Positions 1 to 6,501 of a stretch of 43,061 bases of DNA are shown piece after piece; the first letter of the stretch is position 1; each line of letters opens with the position of its first letter. The notes below the pieces were generated by a model, which saw nothing but the letters and a program-made list of their open reading frames with translations, was not told the origin of the DNA and ran no database searches. The position numbers and the translations under genes are program-made. The stretch covers positions 1-43,061 of the forward strand of contig JABHSO010000070.1 of NCBI GenBank assembly GCA_018669845.1, written 5' to 3'. This DNA comes from Gammaproteobacteria bacterium. Its GTDB lineage: Bacteria > Pseudomonadota > Gammaproteobacteria > GCA-001735895.

Positions 1-409
1 GCCAATGATAATCAGACCAATACACTTGATAAAGAGCAATACAAAAAGCAACATTTGACCCTAATACTAACCCAAACCAAATAAACCCCCTATTAAGCAG
101 ACTTCGTTTTATAAAAAAATAAGCAGGAACTGCAAATACTAGAGCTAAAAAACGATCAGCCCTGGCCATATCGGTATCATTAACAACCGTTGTAATAACG
201 ACTGTCACCATCACAAAACATAATGACAAAAAGAAAAGCTTCTCATCTTTGGAAATAGGAAAAATTTCCTTACGGTAAGCAACCATCTGCCAAATACCCA
301 GCAGAATAACAATAAGAAATACTGCTCCATACACCTTGTCTACCACTAAAACAGAAGCAGGAAAAATAATGACTGCACTTGCAGCTATAAATTCATTTAT
401 TGATTTCAT
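1..409 (-). CDS. O-antigen ligase/polymerase-like membrane protein, N-terminal part (runs off window)
   Basis: This reading frame is open from an ATG at 409 to the window edge, so only the first 136 residues are visible. They are strongly hydrophobic, with several predicted membrane segments and a short charged stretch around residue 50 (KDEKLF). A segment resembling the R-x-DR-x-LAL pattern of WaaL/Wzy-type proteins is seen at about residues 80-90 (ARADRFLAL). Proteins of this family join or polymerise lipid-linked glycan units at the periplasmic face of the inner membrane. That fits the polysaccharide genes further along the window. A second, truncated copy of the same 5' end lies at 6418-6501. 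A heptamer repeat tract starts 25 bases upstream of the start codon. Family assignment is likely; ligase versus polymerase cannot be decided from this part. Confidence 0.7.
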   Translation of the reverse strand, partial: MKSINEFIAASAVIIFPASVLVVDKVYGAVFLIVILLGIWQMVAYRKEIFPISKDEKLFFLSLCFVMVTVVITTVVNDTDMARADRFLALVFAVPAYFFIKRSLLNRGFIWFGLVLGSNVAFCIALYQVYWSDYHW

Positions 410-433
410 TTAGGAAAGGGAAAGTTGGCAGTC

Positions 434-489
434 ATAAGTCGTAAGTCGTAAGTCGTAAGTCGTAAGTCGTAAGTCGTAAGTCGTAAGTC
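434..489. repeat. Heptamer tandem repeat (GTAAGTC)x7 plus one variant unit
   Basis: Seven perfect copies of GTAAGTC run from 441 to 489, preceded by one variant unit ATAAGTC at 434-440. The tract lies 25-80 bases upstream of the ligase/polymerase start at 409, so it sits in that gene's promoter or leader. The homologous flank of the truncated second copy (after 6501) shares the sequence AGTTGGCA next to the gene start but lacks the heptamers. Confidence 0.95.
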
Positions 490-604
490 AATTATCTCTG
501 GTTAGACTAAGATTACTAATCATTTTATTAGTTTTCTCACCTAAGGCTAATTAAGGCCTCACGTAGAAAAATATTTAATTTTATCCAGGAGCCGACCACC
601 ACCC

Positions 605-875
605 CTAGTATCTAAACTCATGAATGTTAGTCAGGTAGTCTTCAAGCTGGGTATGAGTATTAATAGCAACCTGCGCATAATGAATTATATCATCTGCAAC
701 AATACCACGTTTTTCAGCTCAATAGCACTTCCAGAATATCGTAATCAGCTGTTGAAAGCTCCCCTTGTTTTATAGACTCTGCCTGCAACAATGAATGCTC
801 TAGCCAGTTTCTAGATTTTTCAGCGAGGACTAACTGTTGATGCAAGTATTGACGAGAAGATGTTCGAGAAGTCAT
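605..875 (-). pseudogene. HEPN-domain partner of the MNT gene, internally deleted and frameshifted
   Basis: The frame starts with ATG at 875, overlapping the upstream MNT stop codon in an ATGA arrangement, which is typical of a coupled MNT/HEPN pair. It encodes about 53 residues (including SRNWLEHSL and ELSTADYDILEVL) and then hits TGA at about 715. In another frame the sequence continues with AEKRGIVADDI and a helical tail LEDYLTNIHEF, ending at TAG 605. These two halves resemble the two ends of the larger HEPN family also represented at 5037-5477. The central part and the R-X4-H catalytic motif are missing. It is therefore a broken toxin-like gene; inference rests on family resemblance and the overlap with the MNT gene. 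Confidence 0.6.
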
Positions 876-1153
876 AAGAGTACTGCATCGGACTCAATCA
901 ATTGAATAAAAGAAGGCTCTGCTCTGGATTTGAGAACAATGTCCATTTTTTGCTCTCCCAGATTCATTTCCAGAATACCACGCAGTTTAGCAACCTCACA
1001 CCAGCCCATCGTTTGAGAATTAATCAGCAAGTCAATATCTCCAGCCACTTTTGCATCATCCACACGAGAACCAAATAATTTAACTTCAGCAGCAGAGTCA
1101 ATTTTCTGGACTGCCTTTTTTATTTCACTAATTTCTCTAAAACTTAATCTCAT
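872..1153 (-). CDS. MNT-type nucleotidyltransferase (antitoxin-like), GSX9DXD
   Basis: This 93-residue protein is a minimal nucleotidyltransferase. It carries the fold signature G28-S29, D39-x-D41 (GSRVDDAKVAGDIDLLI) and a third acidic residue at D71 (KMDIVL), so the catalytic triad looks intact. In known MNT/HEPN modules the MNT protein neutralises the HEPN RNase, in some cases by adding AMP to it. Here the downstream partner (605-875) is wrecked, so this gene would be an orphan antitoxin. Its nearest relative in the window is the MNT protein at 5477-5800, with the same nine-residue spacing. An ATGA overlap links its own start to a degraded frame upstream (1150-1296). Confidence 0.85.
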   Translation of the reverse strand: MRLSFREISEIKKAVQKIDSAAEVKLFGSRVDDAKVAGDIDLLINSQTMGWCEVAKLRGILEMNLGEQKMDIVLKSRAEPSFIQLIESDAVLL

Positions 1154-1296
1154 TTTGTATTTTCACATCGCTCTACTAGTCTGAATTTTGCATAGTAAGC
1201 CAGACTTCCTGGGCCAGAAAAAACTTCTTAACAGACTGCCTGCATCACTCTTTCTAAGTCCTTAAGACAACAAATGTAAACCAGGTAATTACTTTC
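1150..1296 (-). other. Degraded reading frame upstream of the MNT gene
   Basis: Between the HepT gene and the MNT gene one frame reads like protein (LKDLERVMQAV, then GPGSLAYYAKFRLVERC). It contains one in-frame TAA at 1228-1230 and ends in a TGA that overlaps the MNT start as ATGA. I do not recognise the family. The protein-like composition and the ATGA junction suggest a former gene, but chance cannot be excluded over this short length. Confidence 0.3.
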
Positions 1297-1726
1297 CACT
1301 CCTTAGTTTCTCACTCACTATTAATGCAAATTTTTGCAACTCTAGATACATTTTATTTTCAATAACCGCTCTTATCACTCTTTCATCTAAATTTAAATAA
1401 TCATGTACTATGGCATTTCTCATGCCTATTATCTTTTCCCAATTATCAAGATGCCATCCCTGTCCAGCTTCTTTTGATAAAAGCTGTAATTCTGCTAATT
1501 TTTCAAAAACAGAGTAAGCATCACCAGGCAAAACTTTTCCTTGCTGTTTTAACCAGTGCTTTGCAACACCAATGCAGGATTCCACTAAAATTTGCAGTAA
1601 TCTTTCCGCCCCTTTACGCTCAACTCTGGTCCAGGTACGATCTTTCAAGAGCAGGTAGATGCTGTCTAAATCCTCTACACATTCATTTACATGCTGTTGA
1701 ATCGCATCGACATAATTATCAAGCAT
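1289..1726 (-). CDS. hepT: HepT-family HEPN toxin (RNase-like), DUF86 type
   Basis: This 145-residue all-alpha protein carries the HEPN motif R103-X4-H108-X-Y110 (RNAIVHDY), the catalytic signature of HepT toxins. Known HepT proteins are metal-independent RNases. In the Shewanella system they are silenced by AMP addition to the motif tyrosine by the partner MntA. The partner gene lies directly upstream (1719-2117) with an 8-base overlap, giving translational coupling. Length and the motif position near residue 105 are normal for the family. It is closely similar to the HEPN protein at 9072-9515 (RNAIIHDYLNLD), so the two modules are probably paralogous copies. It looks intact. Confidence 0.9.
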   Translation of the reverse strand: MLDNYVDAIQQHVNECVEDLDSIYLLLKDRTWTRVERKGAERLLQILVESCIGVAKHWLKQQGKVLPGDAYSVFEKLAELQLLSKEAGQGWHLDNWEKIIGMRNAIVHDYLNLDERVIRAVIENKMYLELQKFALIVSEKLRSGK

Positions 1727-2117
1727 AATGTTTCCTGTGATATAGGTAATCCAGTTCCCATTTAGACATAATTCTTTGCTCTTCTACCATGCGACGATAA
1801 TTATTCGCACAATAAATATTAAAATTGTCTTCTACAACTGTATATGCCATAGATAGTGAAGCCTGATTAATATCAATAACAGATAAAGGTTGATCCAGTT
1901 CTTTTTGCCAGCTTAAAGCCAATAACTCTGGCCTTAAACGCCTTTCTAGAGGGTTTTCAATATAAGTTTTAAATGCCACAGCTAAATCAAAATCACTGTC
2001 TTTAGTTGCCAGCGATCTTGCTCTTGACCCATAAAGCCATACCACTTCAATATCCGGGTTTAATGAAGCGAGTTTCTTTATTGAGATTATTATCAATTCT
2101 TGATCTTTATTTATCAT
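1719..2117 (-). CDS. mntA: MntA-type nucleotidyltransferase antitoxin, GSX10DXD
   Basis: This 132-residue MNT-fold protein has the motif G30-S31-X10-D42-X-D44 (YGSRARSLATKDSDFDLAV) and a third acidic residue D82 (SVIDIN). These are the residues that bind metal and ATP in MntA antitoxins. It is expected to AMPylate and neutralise the HepT protein encoded immediately downstream, with which it overlaps by 8 bases. The C-terminal tail is rich in arginine and aromatic residues, as in the paralogue at 9496-9882. No sign of truncation. Confidence 0.9.
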   Translation of the reverse strand: MINKDQELIIISIKKLASLNPDIEVVWLYGSRARSLATKDSDFDLAVAFKTYIENPLERRLRPELLALSWQKELDQPLSVIDINQASLSMAYTVVEDNFNIYCANNYRRMVEEQRIMSKWELDYLYHRKHYA

Positions 2118-2233
2118 TTATATTTGATTAAAACCTATTGCATACCAACAAAGCATGTACTCTGGAGAATCAGTGGACAGTTTCCCAGCTAATTATCAAC
2201 AACTTGACCACACATCCTTGAATTAAACAAATT

Positions 2234-2516
2234 AATATGGCTTTAGCAAACTTCTGCAGGTCCATATCAGGCCTGTCCCAGGGATCATAAACAGTGAAAA
2301 ACTTTAAACCTGTAGTCGGACAATTGTAGAGATGACTATAACTATAAGCCATTAATTCATTAGCTTTTTAGTCGCAGCATACAAGCTAAGCGGATGATTG
2401 ACATTATCATGTATAGAAAAAGACTTTTTAGTAGTACTTCCATACACAGAACTGGAGGATGCATAATCAAGATGTTCGACCCCGTTATGTCTACAACTTT
2501 CTAGAAATTGACTGGC
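2234..2516 (-). pseudogene. Fragment of UDP-glucuronate 4-epimerase-like gene (second copy)
   Basis: Two adjacent reading frames together match the central part of the intact epimerase at 6652-7656. The first contains ESCRHNGVEHL, YASSSSVYGS and the catalytic YAATKK region; the second contains [13 protein letters not shown] and [18 protein letters not shown] single-base frameshift lies between KK and LMN, where the intact copy reads KKANELMA. The N-terminal Rossmann part and the C-terminal third are absent. It is a dead internal fragment left by a duplication. It stands upstream of the ligase gene (1-409), in the same order as the intact epimerase and the ligase remnant at 6418-6501. Confidence 0.9.
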
Positions 2517-2542
2517 GCGAGGCCTTACCTTGTAATTTAGCG

Positions 2543-3088
2543 TCAACTAGCCCAAATTTGTGAGAAATCAAAACTAATATCACAACTTTCCAGAGCGAAA
2601 CTAAAGGTTTCATTTTGCATATCTTTTTTCTTTACAAATCGACCTTCCTGACTGAGTTGATAAACTTTCGCGACTTGCTCATTCGGATTGACTACGATGT
2701 AATAATTTACACCTTCTTGCTGATATAACTCAAACTTAAGCCCCGTGTCTTTCTTTGCCGTTGAAGGAGAAAGAATTTCAAAAATAATTACTGGTGCAAT
2801 ATTTAAGTATTGCCCAGACACTTTTTTGCATACAACCAGGTTATCGGGCTGTACGACTGTCTCTTCATTAATTTTCCAGTCAACTGGTAATAATGCCTGG
2901 CATTTTTCACATTTTTTTAAGCTATCAAATAGCTGTCCATGTATCTTAGAGCTAATCGCTTGATGCTCTATACTCGGCGCAGGGCTCATTGCATAAGGCA
3001 CACCATCTATCAATTCCCACGACCCTTCCCAACTTTGATAATCACTCCATGTGTAATGCGGTAAATATTCTGTTTTTAAAACGCTCAT
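2543..3088 (-). CDS. Uma2 family (DUF820) PD-(D/E)XK endonuclease-like protein
   Basis: This 181-residue protein has the Uma2/DUF820 layout: WELIDG (E25), a histidine at 42, the acidic residue D82 in QPDNLVV, then FEILSPST (E104), followed by K118 in LKFELY. Those acidic residues and the lysine correspond to the PD-(D/E)XK nuclease core. Uma2 proteins are abundant in cyanobacteria and some proteobacteria and their cellular role is not settled. A C60-X2-C63 pair (CEKC) is shared with the paralogue at 5822-6367. The gene follows an unfilled 460-base stretch and lies upstream of the epimerase fragment. It appears complete. Confidence 0.85.
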   Translation of the reverse strand: MSVLKTEYLPHYTWSDYQSWEGSWELIDGVPYAMSPAPSIEHQAISSKIHGQLFDSLKKCEKCQALLPVDWKINEETVVQPDNLVVCKKVSGQYLNIAPVIIFEILSPSTAKKDTGLKFELYQQEGVNYYIVVNPNEQVAKVYQLSQEGRFVKKKDMQNETFSFALESCDISFDFSQIWAS

Positions 3089-3305
3089 GCCTTATTTCCT
3101 GCTCTTTCGGAATTTTTAAACTATACCATACTGCTAAAAAAAACTCATTTCGATGATCATATGGTAACCAATAAGGCAAGACTCGGTTGGCTTGTGAAAT
3201 CAACCATTTTTTAATAAAAACAGGTGGAAATCAGTCCATTTGCCTGACACCATACAGTTTATTCATCATCAACATCTTGCCGTATAGATTTTCGCCCCTA
3301 AAAAG

Positions 3306-3458
3306 TCATGCGCTCAAGTAATCATAAAGATCTATAGGGGCATCTATATTTATTTGACTTCCTACCGCTACCCCCAATTTTGGCTCCGGGTCTAACTGAT
3401 CTTTTAATTTATTTCTCAATACCCATGCTTTATTTGCCACTGCTCTTATTTCATTCAT
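3306..3458 (-). CDS. Possible small gene or gene remnant downstream of vapC
   Basis: A frame with protein-like composition is open directly behind the VapC gene and ends at TGA 3306. The first ATG (3458) gives 50 residues, including MNEIRAVANKAW, KLKDQLDPEPKLG and APIDLYDYLSA. The frame stays open upstream of that ATG to beyond 3550, reading PNNHHAFALPSEFCP, so the ATG may not be the original start. I do not recognise it. It could be the tail of a gene cut by insertion of vapBC. Apart from this frame, the stretch 3089-3549 shows nothing I can identify. Confidence 0.35.
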   Translation of the reverse strand: MNEIRAVANKAWVLRNKLKDQLDPEPKLGVAVGSQINIDAPIDLYDYLSA

Positions 3459-3549
3459 TGAGTATTCGGGTGTAATTGCTTTAAATAAATCCTGGAAATT
3501 CAGAATAAAGGGGCAGAATTCGGAAGGTAAAGCAAAGGCATGGTGATTA

Positions 3550-3939
3550 TTAGGGCGTGATAACAGAACAGTTTGTTTGACCTTTTGCTTTGGCTACAAA
3601 GTTTTTATCAAAGGTATAAAGTTTTTCATACTGTTGGCACTGGGATAAATGCATTGCATCAGAGAAATCAATACCCAGTTCGTGCCATTCAATAGCTTGC
3701 GCTACTTTGCCGGGATTTGATAAATGAACGTTATGCAACCCAAATAAACCTGCCAGAGCATTACAGATATTATCAGGTGAAAATTCATATGCATACCTCA
3801 GTACCCATTCTGTTTCCAGTATAACCGTATCTGCAATAAAAACTTCTTGAGTGTTAAAAATAGAGAATGCTTTTTTATACTGCAAGTTATCATCATGAGT
3901 AAGAAACCGAATAATTATATTGGTATCAACGGCTATCAT
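3550..3939 (-). CDS. vapC: VapC-type PIN-domain toxin
   Basis: This 129-residue PIN-domain protein shows the conserved acidic residues of VapC ribonucleases: D5 (AVDTNIIIRFL), E42 (ILETEW), D94 (FSDAMHL) and D111 (FDKNF). VapC toxins cleave RNA with Mg2+ in the active site. Targets described for other members include initiator tRNA and rRNA, but the target here is not predictable. The gene overlaps the upstream antitoxin gene by 4 bases (ATGA), the usual VapBC layout. All catalytic residues are present, so it is likely functional. Confidence 0.92.
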   Translation of the reverse strand: MIAVDTNIIIRFLTHDDNLQYKKAFSIFNTQEVFIADTVILETEWVLRYAYEFSPDNICNALAGLFGLHNVHLSNPGKVAQAIEWHELGIDFSDAMHLSQCQQYEKLYTFDKNFVAKAKGQTNCSVITP

Positions 3940-4196
3940 TTATGCTGCTCATTTACACCTTTCAAGATGGCTAACTCCATTTCTTCCAGGGATTTGGCTT
4001 TTCCTTTAAACTTTAAAATAGCTGCTACCTGGTTAATATTTGTTTCTACAAACGGCGTTTTAGGCTTGAGTAATATACCATCACCAGTATCAACAACGAC
4101 AAGCTCCTGGCCGGTTTCCCAGTGATATGCAGTTCTTAATGGCTTAGGTATAATTACCTGACCCTTGCTAGACAGCTTAACTGTATTCATTGCCAC
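3936..4196 (-). CDS. vapB: AbrB/MazE-type antitoxin of the VapBC pair
   Basis: This 86-residue protein begins with the swapped-hairpin AbrB DNA-binding fold (KLSSKGQVIIPKPLR), where the SKGQVxIPKxxR signature is plain. An acidic tail (EEMELAIL, EQHK) would wrap around the toxin. It should bind VapC and repress its own promoter, which would lie just upstream of 4196. The 4-base overlap with the PIN toxin gene supports co-translation. Confidence 0.92.
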   Translation of the reverse strand: MAMNTVKLSSKGQVIIPKPLRTAYHWETGQELVVVDTGDGILLKPKTPFVETNINQVAAILKFKGKAKSLEEMELAILKGVNEQHK

Positions 4197-4269
4197 CCCA
4201 CCAAGGTAAGAATAATGTAAGCATTTTAATTCTTGACCAAATATTTGTCAATTTTATATCGCCTGCTGA

Positions 4270-4396
4270 AGATTTCAGCTTAGCAGAATGGGGGCAGACC
4301 TTAATGGCACTGACTTAAGGAATTAGTCTGGTACTCCTGCCATTACCAAGCGAATTTATCGGGAATCTAGTGGGCTTTGAGTATGGGTTTCGGCAG
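4270..4396. other. Unidentified inserted sequence that breaks a vapC gene
   Basis: The PIN-toxin reading frame behind the FitA-like antitoxin matches its family only up to about 4396. The next roughly 130 bases, including GGGGCAGACCTTAATGGCAC at about 4292, have no coding relation to vapC. They contain stops in all minus-strand frames over this length. The sharp break suggests the edge of an insertion or a deletion scar. I cannot assign it to a known insertion sequence, and no terminal repeats or target duplication were found. Confidence 0.35.
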
Positions 4397-4441
4397 CCCC
4401 TTTAGTGAGTAAATTATAATATCCGTATCAAGCAGAAACAT
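4367..4441 (-). pseudogene. Truncated VapC-type PIN toxin (N-terminal 15 residues only)
   Basis: The start codon at 4441 overlaps the antitoxin stop by one base (TAATG). The frame encodes MFLLDTDIIIYSLKG, a typical VapC N-terminus with the first catalytic aspartate. After this it reads nine unrelated residues and stops at 4367. Everything beyond the first beta strand and helix is lost, so no toxin can be made. Confidence 0.85.
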
Positions 4442-4710
4442 TAAAAATCAATATTCCGGTGGTTGCTATTATTTACCCGGTTATTACGCAGCTCTTTTAT
4501 TATTTCACCTGCAGGCTCTTCTCCCTCCCAGGTTCCACATAATTCCAGAAATTGGTCATTAACGAGACGAGTTTTATTACTGGGCATTGATAAGTAGGCC
4601 TTAAGAATTGAGACCACCTCCTGACTAATAGATCGATTTTCCATCGCAGCTCTTTTCCCTAATGACTTATACAGCTCATCATCAATTGATTTAACTTGTA
4701 AATTTGCCAT
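4441..4710 (-). CDS. FitA/VapB-type ribbon-helix-helix antitoxin, now without toxin
   Basis: This protein starts MANLQVKSIDDELYKSL and continues with RAAMENRSISQEVVSILKAYL, a ribbon-helix-helix DNA-binding domain of the FitA type. The tail (FLELCGTWEGEEPAGE) resembles the toxin-binding segment of such antitoxins. I chose the ATG at 4710 (89 residues) because GGAG lies eight bases upstream; an alternative GTG lies at 4719. It would normally repress its own operon and bind a PIN toxin, but the adjacent toxin gene is truncated. It is therefore a solitary antitoxin that could act as an anti-addiction protein or simply be decaying. Confidence 0.85.
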   Translation of the reverse strand: MANLQVKSIDDELYKSLGKRAAMENRSISQEVVSILKAYLSMPSNKTRLVNDQFLELCGTWEGEEPAGEIIKELRNNRVNNSNHRNIDF

Positions 4711-4821
4711 AACACTCACTCCACATCAAAGCAGAAAGTAAATAATAAAATAAGGTTCATGAAGTAGCAATAAAAAAGCATGACCAGCATCTACAGGGTC
4801 ATAGTCATTAGATCGGCTGGT

Positions 4822-4844
4822 TTGTAAAATAAGTTATTTTACAA
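4822..4844. promoter_or_regulatory. AT-rich perfect palindrome upstream of the orphan antitoxin
   Basis: The sequence TTGTAAAATAA, one central G, then TTATTTTACAA is a perfect 11-bp inverted repeat. It sits about 110 bases upstream of the ribbon-helix-helix antitoxin start (4710), where an autoregulatory operator could lie. A former terminator or part of the wecC-side remnant are alternatives. Confidence 0.35.
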
Positions 4845-4867
4845 CAAAAAACGGCCTTAACTCTTCA

Positions 4868-5100
4868 TCAATTTTGGTTACTCTCAACGCTATTAAAAAT
4901 AGCATCCGCAGGTTCCGGACTTAAAACCGTTTTAAGTTTTCCCTCTGTTACCGCCTTATGAACAATTGCGTCTAAATCCGGCTCAACAATATGAATTTCA
5001 CCACGATTAATTGTATCAACCTCATGTTGATTGACATCAACCCCTATGACGTTTTTCCCATACGCAGCGAACATGACTGCCGTAGGTAAACCTATATAGC
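4868..5100 (-). pseudogene. Fragment of a WecC-like UDP-ManNAc dehydrogenase gene
   Basis: The frame reads YIGLPTAVMFAAYGKNVIG, then VDVNQHEVDTINRGEIHIVE and PDLDAIVHKAV, ending near EPADA. This is an excellent match in order and wording to residues of about 12-90 of WecC-type nucleotide-sugar dehydrogenases. The start, the remaining three quarters of the gene, and the catalytic cysteine and lysine are missing. Its upstream edge near 5100 is fused to the HEPN gene at 5037-5477, which reads through it in another frame. No full wecC is present in the window, so the source copy was lost or lies elsewhere. Confidence 0.85.
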
Positions 5101-5477
5101 ACCACCAGATCTTCAATATAACCATGAACCATTTGATTACGCAATTTTCTTATCGCCAGCCATTCATCTACCGAGGAAATCCATCCCAGACGTTCAGCTA
5201 TATCCAGGTTATAAATCTGGGTTGATTGCCTCTCACTTAATGCCAATAGTAAATGCGGCAGAAGATTGTCGCCTAATGTACCTTGCAACCTGCTACATCG
5301 TGTTACGAAAGCATCGACTTTTTCAGATAAATCGTCGTCGCTTTCCAATTGTTTCGCTTTTTCAATCGAGAAGGGCTCTACAAATAATCTTTTTGTAGTC
5401 CTTAGCAAAAGCTGGCTTTCTCTCTCGACTACCCTGGATAGAAATTGTAACCTGACCCTGAGATTTTCATCTATCAC
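5037..5477 (-). CDS. HEPN-domain protein with foreign C-terminus (probably altered toxin)
   Basis: This 146-residue frame has a HEPN motif R113-X4-H118-X-Y120 (RNQMVHGY) preceded by the helix pair seen in the larger HEPN family (AERLGWISSVDEWLAIRKL). The start is GTG at 5477, sharing one base with the stop of the MNT gene upstream (TAGTG), so the pair is translationally coupled. After about residue 127 the reading frame enters the wecC fragment out of frame. The last roughly 20 residues (YRFTYGSHVRCVWEKRHRG) are therefore not native HEPN sequence. The catalytic motif is retained, but the terminal helix of the domain is lost. Whether it still folds is open. Confidence 0.75.
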   Translation of the reverse strand: MIDENLRVRLQFLSRVVERESQLLLRTTKRLFVEPFSIEKAKQLESDDDLSEKVDAFVTRCSRLQGTLGDNLLPHLLLALSERQSTQIYNLDIAERLGWISSVDEWLAIRKLRNQMVHGYIEDLVVLYRFTYGSHVRCVWEKRHRG

Positions 5478-5800
5478 TATAATTGAATTCCTGTTGATTT
5501 CGCATGCCGGTGAATAGGCAGCACCTCAAGGTTTGGTGCTAAAATAATCACATCAATACTACGACCTGCCATCATTCGAGATACTTGAGCAGAGATTTCA
5601 GCCGCAAGCCGGGCTGGTCTTTCAATTTCACGAGGAACATCTATCAATAAATCCACATCTCCCCCTCGCTTATTGTCATCAATCCGGGAACCAAACAGGA
5701 CAACAGAGGCATCGATATCACCCGCCACATCTTTGATTTTTTTTATTTCCAGCTGCTGTTGTGGAGAGATACGCATATTAATTTCATCTTTTACCTGCAC
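5477..5800 (-). CDS. MNT-type nucleotidyltransferase (antitoxin-like), GSX9DXD
   Basis: This 107-residue minimal nucleotidyltransferase has G29-S30, D40-X-D42 (GSRIDDNKRGGDVDLLI) and a third acidic residue D75 (SIDVIIL). It is closely related to the MNT protein at 872-1153. Its partner is the HEPN gene directly downstream, which starts on the last base of this gene's stop codon. A Uma2 gene ends 21 bases upstream, so Uma2-MNT-HEPN may form one transcript. It looks intact. Confidence 0.88.
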   Translation of the reverse strand: MQVKDEINMRISPQQQLEIKKIKDVAGDIDASVVLFGSRIDDNKRGGDVDLLIDVPREIERPARLAAEISAQVSRMMAGRSIDVIILAPNLEVLPIHRHAKSTGIQL

Positions 5801-5821
5801 ATAGGGTCTATTGACAATAGC

Positions 5822-6367
5822 TTACCGCCTAAACGCTCTAAAGACTGCATCAAAGTTTATTTTTGCAGGGCATGTTGTTCCTTCAAAACTATAGGTTTCC
5901 CTGGAGAAGTCACCCTGTTTTGAATATTTATTATTTTCCAGTTTATAAAGCTTTGCCTTACAGTCATCCGGATAGACGATAATATAGAAGGGTACTTTTT
6001 CTCGTTCGTATATTTCGTACTTAAAAAGTTCATCACGTTTGGCAGTTGATTGACTTATGATTTCTACAATAATTTCAGGGGCTTTTGTAATGTATTTATC
6101 ATTTGGTTCATCACAAATCAAAACAACATCAGGTTTTAAAACGGTGTCATTACTTATTTTCCAGTCTTCTTCGCTAAGCACCAGGCACCTTTCACAAGCA
6201 CCAATCGACTTTTTTAACTCAAACAGGATATTACCAGCTAAAGCCTGGTGTTTAATTACTGGAGATGGTGTTATTGCCATTGGCGCACCTGCAATCAGCT
6301 CCCATTTCCCCTCCCAGAGGCAATAATCATCATAACTATAATGTTCAATTGCTTTAGCGGCACACAT
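5822..6367 (-). CDS. Uma2 family (DUF820) PD-(D/E)XK endonuclease-like protein
   Basis: This 181-residue paralogue of the protein at 2543-3088 has identical length and the same landmarks: WELIAG (E23), D80 (LKPDVVLI), E102 (VEIISQST), K116 (LFKYEIY) and the CERC pair at 58-61. The PD-(D/E)XK core residues are all in place. It lies 21 bases upstream of an MNT/HEPN pair and just downstream of the truncated ligase fragment. It probably arrived with, or caused, the break in the ligase gene. The function of Uma2 proteins is not established. Confidence 0.85.
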   Translation of the reverse strand: MCAAKAIEHYSYDDYCLWEGKWELIAGAPMAITPSPVIKHQALAGNILFELKKSIGACERCLVLSEEDWKISNDTVLKPDVVLICDEPNDKYITKAPEIIVEIISQSTAKRDELFKYEIYEREKVPFYIIVYPDDCKAKLYKLENNKYSKQGDFSRETYSFEGTTCPAKINFDAVFRAFRR

Positions 6368-6417
6368 GACTGAATAACTTCATATTAGTGAATGAACTCA
6401 TATTATCAGCTTACCAC

Positions 6418-6501
6418 TCATTCAGACATGTAACCAATACTGACTGTTGCAGGGAATATAACCACAGTACTTGTAACTATAATTTCATTTATTGAATTCA
6501 T
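6418..6501 (-). pseudogene. Truncated 5' end of the O-antigen ligase/polymerase gene (second copy)
   Basis: An ATG at 6501 opens a frame reading MNSINEIIVTSTVVIFPATV, then hits TGA at 6418. The complete gene at 409 begins MKSINEFIAASAVIIFPASV. The upstream flanks match too (CATTTAaGGAtAG here, CATTTAGGAaAG there, then AGTTGGCA in both). Only about 20 codons of homology remain before the reading frame becomes unrelated. The fragment lies just downstream of the intact epimerase, which was presumably the original position of the ligase gene. Confidence 0.85.

Noticed and set aside
434..489. CRISPR array
   Set aside because: The heptamers follow each other without spacers and are far too short for CRISPR repeats; no cas genes are in the window.
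4270..4396. Insertion sequence next to the truncated vapC
   Set aside because: No transposase frame, terminal inverted repeats or target duplication could be found, so it is reported only as an unidentified break.
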